A DNA stretch of 64,000 bases, taken from NCBI RefSeq assembly GCF_900187015.1, contig NZ_LT906479.1, positions 2,046,001 through 2,110,000 on the forward strand, read 5' to 3'. Below are positions 57,794 to 64,000 of the stretch, in pieces; position 1 is the stretch's first letter; each line of letters starts with the position of its first letter. This stretch comes from Serratia ficaria. Lineage in GTDB: Bacteria > Pseudomonadota > Gammaproteobacteria > Enterobacterales > Enterobacteriaceae. The notes under the pieces were generated by a model. It did no database searches, had not been told where the DNA came from, and saw nothing but the letters and a program-made list of their open reading frames with translations. The position numbers were made by a program, and so were the translations under genes.

Positions 57794-58144
57794 TTGAAAA
57801 TCAAAGCGTTGTTATTCGTTGCATTGGCCGCTCTGGCCGGCTGCAGCCAGGAAGGAGCCGCTATGAATCAGCCCGCAAACAAAAACGGCGGCCATACGGA
57901 AGTGTTGCTGGTCAACAGCGCGCTGGTGGATTGCGTCGGCGTTGCCCCGATGAAGTGCATGCAGGTGCGCCATTCCGCGCAGCAGCCGTGGGAACTGTTT
58001 TATACCGGCATCGAGGGCTTCACCTTCGAGCCGGGATATCGCTACCGTCTGAAGGTGCAGGTGACCGCGCTGGAAAACGTGCCGGCCGATGCTTCCTCAC
58101 TGCGCTATACCCTGATTGAGCAGTTGGAAAAGAGCAAGGCGTGA
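57794..58144 (+). CDS. DUF4377-type lipoprotein
   Basis: This 116-residue protein starts at a TTG and has a short signal peptide with lipobox LAGC (Cys about 17). The rest resembles the DUF4377 pattern VDCVGVAPMKCMQVR, WELFYTGIEGFTFEPGYRYRLKVQV and DASSLRYTLIEQL, often seen beside or fused to META-domain stress lipoproteins. The two cysteines in the first motif may form a disulfide. The TTG start was chosen because the signal peptide begins there; confidence in that exact start is moderate. Confidence 0.78.
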   Translation: MKIKALLFVALAALAGCSQEGAAMNQPANKNGGHTEVLLVNSALVDCVGVAPMKCMQVRHSAQQPWELFYTGIEGFTFEPGYRYRLKVQVTALENVPADASSLRYTLIEQLEKSKA

Positions 58145-58326
58145 TGCAGTGATCCGGCCGACGATCTGAATCGGCTAAGGGAGCCAACGTTGTCGCGCCG
58201 GTTTTTTCGCCGGGGAACTGGTCTGTTCACTGCGCTTGTTTCGATTCTGCCGTGCGCCCATCTTAAGTATATTGAGAAAATCAGGTATATTAGCCTTCGG
58301 TTTTTAGCTACCAAGAAAAAATTACT

Positions 58327-59526
58327 ATGATTATCAAACCTAAAATTCGTGGTTTTATCTGCACTACCGCTCATCCGGCAGGCTGTGAAGCCAACGTCCG
58401 TGAGCAAATCGCCTACGTCAAATCACGCGGCGAACTGAAAAACGGGCCTAAGAAGGTGCTGGTTATTGGTGCATCCACCGGTTACGGTCTGGCCTCGCGC
58501 ATCAACGCCGCGTTCGGCAGCGGTGCGGCCACCATCGGCGTATTTTTTGAGAAGCCAGGCAGCGAAGGCAAAACCGGTTCCGCCGGTTGGTACAACTCCG
58601 CCGGTTTCGACAAGGCAGCTAAAGAAGAAGGCCTGTACGCGAAAAGCATCAACGGCGACGCGTTCTCCAACGAGTGCCGTCAGAGCGTTATCGATCTGAT
58701 CAAGCAGGACCTGGGCCAGATTGATCTGGTGGTTTACTCGCTGGCGTCCCCAGTGCGTAAAATGCCGGAAACCGGCGAAGTGGTGCGTTCCGCGCTGAAG
58801 CCGATCGGCGAACCCTACAAATCCGTCGCGCTGGACACCAACAAAGACCTGCTGGTTGAAGCCGTGGTCGAGCCGGCCAACGAGCAGGAAATCGCCGATA
58901 CCGTCAAGGTCATGGGCGGCCAGGACTGGCAGCTGTGGATGGACGCGCTGGACGAAGCCGGCGTGCTGGCGGACCACGTTCAGTCCGTTGCTTATTCCTA
59001 TATCGGCACCGATCTGACCTGGCCAATTTACTGGCACGGCACCCTGGGCAAAGCGAAGGAAGATCTGGACCGCGCGGCGCAAGCCATCGACCAGAAACTG
59101 AAGGCCAAGGGCGGCGCAGCCTACGTGGCGGTGCTGAAGTCGGTCGTGACTCAGGCGTCCTCGGCGATCCCTGTGATGCCGCTGTATATCTCCATCGTGT
59201 TCAAAATCATGAAGGAGCAGGGCATTCACGAAGGCTGCATCGAACAGATCCAGCGTCTGTTCGCCACCAAGCTGTTCAGCGGCGCGGCGCCGGATACCGA
59301 CGAGAAACACCGTCTGCGTCTGGACGACTGGGAACTGCGCGACGACGTGCAGAACACCTGCCGTGAGATCTGGAAGCAGATCAACGACAACAACATCAAT
59401 GAACTGACCGATTACCAGGGCTACAAGGCGGAGTTCCTGCGCCTGTTCGGTTTTGGCGTTCAGGGCGTCGATTATGAAGCCGATCTGAGCGGTGAAGCCA
59501 AGTTCGAGGTGATCGAACTGGTGTAA
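58327..59526 (+). CDS. fabV: Trans-2-enoyl-ACP reductase FabV
   Basis: FabV reduces enoyl-ACP in the last step of the elongation cycle and is much less sensitive to triclosan than FabI. The 399-residue protein has the NADH-binding [16 protein letters not shown] motif and the Tyr-(X)8-Lys active site in [14 protein letters not shown], which distinguishes FabV from FabI. It stands alone, 38 kb from the main fatty acid cluster in this window. A TATATT -10-like element lies about 40 bases upstream. Confidence 0.96.
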   Translation: MIIKPKIRGFICTTAHPAGCEANVREQIAYVKSRGELKNGPKKVLVIGASTGYGLASRINAAFGSGAATIGVFFEKPGSEGKTGSAGWYNSAGFDKAAKEEGLYAKSINGDAFSNECRQSVIDLIKQDLGQIDLVVYSLASPVRKMPETGEVVRSALKPIGEPYKSVALDTNKDLLVEAVVEPANEQEIADTVKVMGGQDWQLWMDALDEAGVLADHVQSVAYSYIGTDLTWPIYWHGTLGKAKEDLDRAAQAIDQKLKAKGGAAYVAVLKSVVTQASSAIPVMPLYISIVFKIMKEQGIHEGCIEQIQRLFATKLFSGAAPDTDEKHRLRLDDWELRDDVQNTCREIWKQINDNNINELTDYQGYKAEFLRLFGFGVQGVDYEADLSGEAKFEVIELV

Positions 59527-59543
59527 ACCCGTCAGGGGGCGAG

Positions 59544-59572
59544 AAAAGGTCGGGTTATCCCGGCCTTTTTTA
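59544..59572 (+). terminator. Terminator after fabV
   Basis: AAGGTCGGG / CCCGGCCTT (one G-T pair) with a 4-base loop and T tail, 17 bases after fabV. Confidence 0.85.
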
Positions 59573-59624
59573 TTGTCCGGCGCCAGGCGCGCGTCGCGGG
59601 CCTCATCGGTCCCGTAGATCGTTG

Positions 59625-59663
59625 ACAGCAATAACTTATCGTTTTACGATAAGTTATTGCTGT
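59625..59663. repeat. Perfect 17-bp inverted repeat before the DUF2975 gene
   Basis: Arms ACAGCAATAACTTATCG and CGATAAGTTATTGCTGT are exact complements around TTTTA. The repeat ends 20 bases before the start codon. It may be an operator for the downstream HTH protein, or a leader hairpin overlapping the transcript start. Confidence 0.7.
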
Positions 59664-59683
59664 TTTACAAGGATGGAAGAGCT

Positions 59684-60247
59684 ATGGGCGCTACGCCAAG
59701 GATCCAACTGCCGCCGTATGTGCGCTGCCTGTGTTTACTGATTATGGCGTTGCTGATAGTCAGCACCTGCGTTGAAATGTTCATGATCGTTCAACCCTGG
59801 GTGCAGGGCGCAGCCTATGACGCTATCGTCGCGTCTTACCGGGAATATTACCCCGAGCTGAAGGCCTACGCCGCGCCGCAGCAGGGGTGGGCGATCGGCG
59901 CCACGCTGCTGCTCGACATGTTGGTTTATCTGCCGTATTACGCCGCGCTGCTGTGCGGCGCCGGCCTGTTTTATCAATTCTTCCGCGGCAACGTTTGGCA
60001 GCGCAACAATATGTTGCTGTTGCAGATTATCGGCATTTTGCTGATTGTCGACGTGCTGTTCCCGTCGCTGGCCGGCCTGCTGCAGATAATGGTGCTGACC
60101 GCCGGTGAAAAAATGCTGTTTATAATTTATTATGGCGTCAACAGCGAGTCGGTGCGCTCGCTGATCGTAGGCTGCGCAATCCTGGTGTTTAGCCGGGTAT
60201 TTTTGGAAGCGCTGCGGCTGAATGAAGAACAGCTTTCTTTCGTGTGA
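59684..60247 (+). CDS. DUF2975-type membrane protein
   Basis: This 187-residue protein has four hydrophobic spans (about residues 15-40, 70-95, 110-135 and 155-175), the layout of DUF2975 proteins, which are typically paired with a small HTH regulator. The ATG has a GGAAGAG site. Function unknown; by analogy to YoaS/YozG-type pairs it may sense membrane state or bind and control the regulator. The end nearly abuts the HTH gene (7 bases). Confidence 0.75.
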   Translation: MGATPRIQLPPYVRCLCLLIMALLIVSTCVEMFMIVQPWVQGAAYDAIVASYREYYPELKAYAAPQQGWAIGATLLLDMLVYLPYYAALLCGAGLFYQFFRGNVWQRNNMLLLQIIGILLIVDVLFPSLAGLLQIMVLTAGEKMLFIIYYGVNSESVRSLIVGCAILVFSRVFLEALRLNEEQLSFV

Positions 60248-60254
60248 GAACAGA

Positions 60255-60470
60255 GTGGCGATAATAGTAAGTCTTGATGTCATGTTGGCCAAAAGGAAGA
60301 TGCGTTCAAAGGAGCTGGCGGAACAGGTGGGGATCACCGAGCAGAATTTGTCTCTGCTGAAGAACGGCAAGGTCAAAGGCGTCCGGTTGGAGACGCTGGA
60401 CAAAATCTGCCGCATTCTTGACTGCCAGCCTGGCGATCTGCTGGCCTGGGAAGCTGACAACGAAGACTAG
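60255..60470 (+). CDS. Small XRE/YozG-type HTH regulator
   Basis: This 71-residue protein is essentially one Cro/C1-type helix-turn-helix: DVMLAKRKMRSKELAEQVGITEQNLSLLKNGKVKGVRLETLDKICRILDCQPGDLL. A GTG start giving MAIIVSLDVMLAKRK is family-like; an ATG 11 codons earlier lies inside the preceding gene. It is coupled to the DUF2975 gene and may bind the perfect inverted repeat upstream. Confidence 0.82.
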   Translation: MAIIVSLDVMLAKRKMRSKELAEQVGITEQNLSLLKNGKVKGVRLETLDKICRILDCQPGDLLAWEADNED

Positions 60471-60701
60471 CGCGGCGGTGCACGGGGCGTGCGCCGCAGT
60501 GCTTTCGCATTGGCGATGCTATTTGCCTTTGCGGGCTGCCCGCTATTGCCTGTTTGTTTTTGGTTAAATGAGTTGCGGTGTTAATTAACATCGAGTCGTC
60601 GCCGTTACCTTCTGCATTATAAATAACGTCAGTTAATAAACTAAAGAAAGTCATTTTTTATTTACCCTGGTGGGTAGTTAAGGTTATTTTAAGGGCGAAT
60701 T

Positions 60702-60917
60702 ATGCCATCGCAATATTTAATTCCTGCGCTGTTGATGTTATTGACGGGCTGCAGCGGTCTGCATCCCGGCAGCTATTACCCGGTCGGTGGGGCGCAGCCG
60801 GTCACGCGTGAGCAAAGGCAGCGCATCATCGGCGGCGAGTCCGCGAATGCGGTGTTGAATGAAGGGCGCGCCGGCATTGGCGGCACTATCGATTGGTCAC
60901 GGCTGTGGGTTCGTTAA
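60702..60917 (+). CDS. Small lipoprotein, unknown
   Basis: This 71-residue protein has a signal peptide with lipobox LLTGC (Cys about 17), then a Gly/Pro-containing mature part of about 55 residues (HPGSYYPVGGAQPVT and GGTIDWSRLW). No family was recognised. It starts a run of four small exported proteins on the plus strand, behind a 231-base AT-rich gap. Confidence 0.65.
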   Translation: MPSQYLIPALLMLLTGCSGLHPGSYYPVGGAQPVTREQRQRIIGGESANAVLNEGRAGIGGTIDWSRLWVR

Positions 60918-61089
60918 TCGGCTAAATATAATTATGGGAATTATAAGTGTCATTGCCAGATTATTGACATAGGGTTTATCTTTTCGCGGTTATTCTGGTG
61001 GTCATTATACGTCATCGTATTTAATTATCAGACAAAGCTTCGTTTAATGGAGAGTTTTGCCCGTTGGGGCATAATTACAGGAGGTTATG

Positions 61090-61395
61090 ATGGCAAAGAT
61101 CGTTCCCGCCATGCTCATCTTTCTATTATTGCCCGTTGGCCCGTACGCCAGCGCGGCACGTTACGATCGGGAACGCGAAACCCTGTCGCCGGTGCAGTTT
61201 CAAAAGAAATTAAAGGGTCTCGTCCACGGGCTGTGGCAGCAGATGGACGCGGGCTGCCCGTCGCCGGAACGCGACGTCGGGCAGCTGGCGCTGCTGAGCG
61301 ATTGTGACGCGCAAGCGAAAAAAAATCCGCCGATCAAGGGCAAGCGCGCGCTGCAGCCCGGCGAGGAACAGAACGCGTCATCCGGCGGCTGTTAA
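61090..61395 (+). CDS. Small exported protein, unknown
   Basis: This 101-residue protein has a signal peptide (MAKIVPAMLIFLLLPVGPYASA) and a basic/acidic mature part with QFQKKLKGLVHGLWQQMDAGCP and cysteines in DAGCPS, LLSDCDA and the terminal GGC. The second of two ATGs was chosen because CAGGAGG lies 5 bases from it. No family recognised; part of the small-protein run. Confidence 0.65.
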   Translation: MAKIVPAMLIFLLLPVGPYASAARYDRERETLSPVQFQKKLKGLVHGLWQQMDAGCPSPERDVGQLALLSDCDAQAKKNPPIKGKRALQPGEEQNASSGGC

Positions 61396-61450
61396 TTCTC
61401 TGTAAGACGCGGCCATGCCCGCCACGGCATTCATTAATGGAGCCTATGTA

Positions 61451-61861
61451 TTGAAACTACCCTCGGTCATGACCGCAGCGCTGGCGTTGCTGGTCTCATC
61501 CTGTTGCCATTCGTTTGTCGATCGCCATTCGGCGCCGGCCGCATCGCGCGGCGGCGCAGAACATTACCCGCAGCGGGCCGATGGGCTGCTGCTGCATCAT
61601 CTCTGGCTGGTGGAACAGATCCGTTCGGAGCAGGCGCTGTTGGCGCGCTTGCGGGCGGAACGCAAGGCGTTGCAAGCCGGCGTGCCGCCGCAAAGCAAGG
61701 ATAAATCAGCCCTGCGCGGCGGGGTGCAGTGCGCTCGGGCGCCCGATGCCATTCGTTGTCTGTCGGTGCAGCTGCGCCCGGCGCCGGTGGCTGGCCCGCA
61801 CCGTTTTTACGCCGGCGTGTTTTGTCGCGTGGGGGTTAACTGGCGGCCGATGAGCTGCTGA
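61451..61861 (+). CDS. Small lipoprotein with helical segment, unknown
   Basis: This 136-residue protein starts at a TTG 8 bases after GGAG. The signal peptide carries a lipobox-like LVSSCC (Cys about 18). The mature part has a helix (LLLHHLWLVEQIRSEQALLARLRAERKAL, about residues 47-75) that could form a coiled coil, then a Cys-containing C-terminus (VQCARAPDAIRCLSV, FCRVG, MSC). No family recognised. Confidence 0.6.
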   Translation: MKLPSVMTAALALLVSSCCHSFVDRHSAPAASRGGAEHYPQRADGLLLHHLWLVEQIRSEQALLARLRAERKALQAGVPPQSKDKSALRGGVQCARAPDAIRCLSVQLRPAPVAGPHRFYAGVFCRVGVNWRPMSC

Positions 61862-61882
61862 ATTTTATTGAGGAGTGTACTG

Positions 61883-62218
61883 GTGAAACGGATCTTTCTT
61901 GCCTGTGTGGCGCTGTGCTGTTCCTTGCCGTCGGCGGCGCGGCTCGATCTGGAATATCATGCCGCGCCGCCGCAGGATAATAAAATCCCCGAGGAATATA
62001 AGAAAAAACGCAGCGCCTTGCAGCACCGGATATGGAGTGCCGAGGGCCTGGCGCTGGCCGATGAGCGGGCGATAGAACGGGAACAGCAACGCGCGGCCGC
62101 CGAGCAGGAGCGCAAGCGGCGGCAGGCTCCGCTCTACGGCCAGCGCAACTGCCGCAAGGCGTATTCCAAAGACGCTCGCCGGCAGGCGGCCTGCTTCGCT
62201 TCGCATCCGCAGTACTAA
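61883..62218 (+). CDS. Small exported basic protein, unknown
   Basis: This 111-residue protein starts at a GTG 7 bases after GAGGAG. It has a signal peptide (MKRIFLACVALCCSLPSAA), then a charged helical mature part (ALADERAIEREQQRAAAEQERKRRQ) and two cysteines near the end (RNCRKAY, AACFAS). No family recognised. It is last in the small-protein run and converges on a LysR gene with 3 bases between stops. Confidence 0.62.
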   Translation: MKRIFLACVALCCSLPSAARLDLEYHAAPPQDNKIPEEYKKKRSALQHRIWSAEGLALADERAIEREQQRAAAEQERKRRQAPLYGQRNCRKAYSKDARRQAACFASHPQY

Positions 62219-62221
62219 CCG

Positions 62222-63136
62222 CTATTCGGGCTGCAGCATGGCCGGCAGCCGCATCAGCAGCGTATCGACAGCCACCCGCGTTTTGGCCGGCAAATACGGC
62301 GTTTTCGGCCAGACGGCGTGAATATCATTGGGCAGCAGGCGGATTTGTCTGAGCACCGGCGTCAGTTCGCCGCTGCGCAGATAGCGCGCCAGCAACCAGC
62401 AGGGTAGCCAAACCAGCCCCGCGCCGGCGATGGCGGCATCCGCCAGCGAATGCAAATCGTCGAGCCGCAGGCGGATATCCAGCCGCACATCCTGGCCCGT
62501 CGCCCCGGCCAGCAGCGTGCGCCAGCCGATGTCCTCGTCAAAGCGTCGGTAGGCGATGGCGCGGTGGCCGTGAAGGCCGGCAATATCCGGCGGGGTGCCG
62601 CAGCGGGCCAGGTACGACGGCGCGGCGCACAGCGAAAGGTGTTGGCTGCCCAGTCGCCGGGCCACCAGGCTGGCGCTGTCGCCGAGCGGGCCGATGCGCA
62701 CCGCCAGATCGAATCCCTCCTCAATCAGGTCCGTTACCCGATCGTTGAAACTGATCTCGAGCCGCAGCTCGGGGTGGCTCGCCGTCAGCGGCGTTAACGC
62801 CGGGGCGATGCAGTGGCGGCCCAGCAGCTTGGGCGCACTCACCCGCAGCGTGCCCTGCGGCTGCAAGCGGCCGCTGTTCAGCTGGGCGTCGGCGGCGTCC
62901 AGCTCGCTCAGGGCGCGCAGGCAGCGATCGTAGTAAGCCTGGCCCGCTTCGGTCAGCGCCAGCCGGCGGGTATGGCGATGAAACAGCGTCGCGCCGAGCC
63001 TCCGCTCCAGCCGGGCGATGCTTTTCCCCACCGCCGAGCGGGTCAGATGCAGGCGTTCGGCGGCCAGGGTAAAGCTGCCGGCGTCGACCACGCGCACAAA
63101 GGTGGTAATGCCGGTAAGGCGATCGTTGATGGTCAC
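62222..63136 (-). CDS. LysR-family transcriptional regulator
   Basis: This 304-residue protein has a winged helix (ITTFVRVVDAGSFTLAAERLHLTRSAVGKSIARLERRLGATLF) and the SFNDRVTDLIEEGFDLAVRIG effector-domain motif of the CrgA-like subgroup, similar in plan to the LysR at 48564. The start is GTG. It is divergent from a pcaD-like gene across 123 bases and probably controls it. Confidence 0.87.
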   Translation of the reverse strand: MTINDRLTGITTFVRVVDAGSFTLAAERLHLTRSAVGKSIARLERRLGATLFHRHTRRLALTEAGQAYYDRCLRALSELDAADAQLNSGRLQPQGTLRVSAPKLLGRHCIAPALTPLTASHPELRLEISFNDRVTDLIEEGFDLAVRIGPLGDSASLVARRLGSQHLSLCAAPSYLARCGTPPDIAGLHGHRAIAYRRFDEDIGWRTLLAGATGQDVRLDIRLRLDDLHSLADAAIAGAGLVWLPCWLLARYLRSGELTPVLRQIRLLPNDIHAVWPKTPYLPAKTRVAVDTLLMRLPAMLQPE

Positions 63137-63259
63137 TATAGGGTCCCGTCAGGCTACACAGCCGGTCATTTAAGTCACTGGTCGGCGATTTTCAATCCTA
63201 TAGCATAGTGGATATCGGGCGCAGGGCCTCATCCTGCGCCGGCCTTATCGGGAGCGATC

Positions 63260-64000
63260 ATGAACGAAACCGCCTTTTTCACCACCGGCGACGGCTGCCG
63301 GATTGCCTACCGCTTTGACGGCGCGGCGGATCGGCCGCTGCTGATGCTGTCCAACTCGATCGGCACCACGCTGGCGATGTGGGCCGAACAAATCCCGGCG
63401 TTGTCCGAGCATTTCCACATTCTGCGTTATGACAGCCGCGGGCATGGTGCGTCCGATGCGCCGCCCGGGCCTTATTCGCTGGCCCGGCTGGGGCGCGACG
63501 CGCTGGAGTTGCTGGACGCACTGCGGCGGGATCAGGCGTACTTCTGCGGCCTGTCGCTGGGCGGCATGGTGGGCCAGTGGTTGGGCGTGCACGCTCCGGA
63601 GCGGGTGACGAAGCTGGTTTTGGCCAATACGTCGTCCTGGCTGGGGCCGGCGGGGCAGTGGGATGCGCGCATCGCCGCGCTGCGGCCGCCGGTCGATATG
63701 GCGCCGGTGGCGGAAGGTTTTCTGAACAACTGGTTTTCCTCCGCGTATCGGGGCGGCCATGCGGCGACCGTCGCGCGGTTCCGCGCCATGCTGTTGGCGA
63801 CGCCGCCGCAGGGGCTGGCCGGCTGTTTCGCCGCGGTGCGCGATATGGATATGCGGCGTACGGCGGCGTTGATCCAGGCGCCGACGCTGGTGATCGCCGG
63901 GCGGGACGACACCGTCACCGCGTTGTCGCACGGCGAGCTGCTGGCCGCGACGGTGCCGGGGGCGGCGTTGCAGGTCTTGCCGGTGGTGCATTTGTCCAAC
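63260..64000 (+). CDS. Alpha/beta hydrolase, 3-oxoadipate enol-lactonase-like (partial)
   Basis: The gene runs off the window end after about 247 codons. The start ATG follows GGGAGCG. Features match PcaD-type lactonases: SNSIGTTLAMWAEQIPAL, LRYDSRGHGASDAP, the nucleophile in FCGLSLGGMVGQW, and Asp in VIAGRDDTVTA; the His lies in VVHLSN at the cut edge. PcaD opens the beta-ketoadipate enol-lactone in aromatic degradation. Other pca genes would have to lie beyond the window to support that role. Confidence 0.78.
   Translation, partial: MNETAFFTTGDGCRIAYRFDGAADRPLLMLSNSIGTTLAMWAEQIPALSEHFHILRYDSRGHGASDAPPGPYSLARLGRDALELLDALRRDQAYFCGLSLGGMVGQWLGVHAPERVTKLVLANTSSWLGPAGQWDARIAALRPPVDMAPVAEGFLNNWFSSAYRGGHAATVARFRAMLLATPPQGLAGCFAAVRDMDMRRTAALIQAPTLVIAGRDDTVTALSHGELLAATVPGAALQVLPVVHLSN

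Overview
The window is a chromosomal segment of an enterobacterium, most likely Serratia marcescens or a very close relative. The evidence is high GC, a backbone gene order matching Escherichia coli (bssS-dinI-pyrC; rne-rluC-yceF-yceD-rpmF-plsX-fabHDG-acpP-fabF-pabC-mltG-tmk-holB-ycfH-ptsG; hinT-ycfL-lpoB-thiK-nagZ-ycfP-ndh-ycfJ; ghrA-ycdX-ycdY; yebE-ptrB-exoX; holE; yobA-yebZ-yebY; zinT), plus Serratia-typical genes: a proline iminopeptidase nearly identical to the S. marcescens enzyme, an SdeAB/OqxAB-type RND pump with its own AraC-type and Rrf2-type regulators, and the triclosan-tolerant enoyl reductase FabV.

Layout. 1-2760: small regulators, LexA-controlled dinI, pyrC and an ABM-domain protein. 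2800-20920: RNA turnover and modification (rne, rluC), nucleotide house-cleaning (yceF), the large fatty acid synthesis cluster from yceD/rpmF to fabF, then pabC, mltG, tmk, holB, ycfH and ptsG with its CRP, Mlc and SgrS-type control sites. 20966-26540: accessory insert relative to E. coli, holding a low-GC toxin/immunity-like pair, mntR and mntH around an MntR-type palindrome, an SDR/HxlR divergent pair and an orphan solute-binding protein. 26760-33180: hinT to ycfJ. 33445-39005: sdeS, sdeB, sdeA, sdeR. 39066-39640: two tRNA-Ser(GGA) genes and a third, broken copy inside a palindromic element. 40052-54262: a divergent POT transporter, ghrA-ycdXY, yebE, ptrB, exoX, a zinc-independent type DksA paralogue, LysR/RidA, pip, holE, ftnA and the copper genes yobA-yebZ plus yebY.

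54263-64000 is richest in accessory material: the sRNA SdsR, a 55-codon membrane ORF, zinT with a Zur box, a candidate class IIb microcin precursor with a putative membrane immunity protein, a DUF4136-type lipoprotein, fabV, a DUF2975/HTH pair behind a perfect 17-bp inverted repeat, four small exported proteins of unknown function, and a LysR gene divergent from a truncated pcaD-like gene.

Themes. Zinc starvation links two loci: dksA-like (48130) and zinT (55106) both carry near-consensus Zur palindromes. Biocide tolerance links sdeAB and fabV. Two independent candidate toxin/immunity units (21168-22288 and 56051-56678) are the best leads for undescribed biology. The microcin candidate is the stronger: its first 15 residues follow the MccE492-type leader pattern and end in Gly-Ala before Gly.

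All assignments come from reading sequence and remembered family features; no database search was run.
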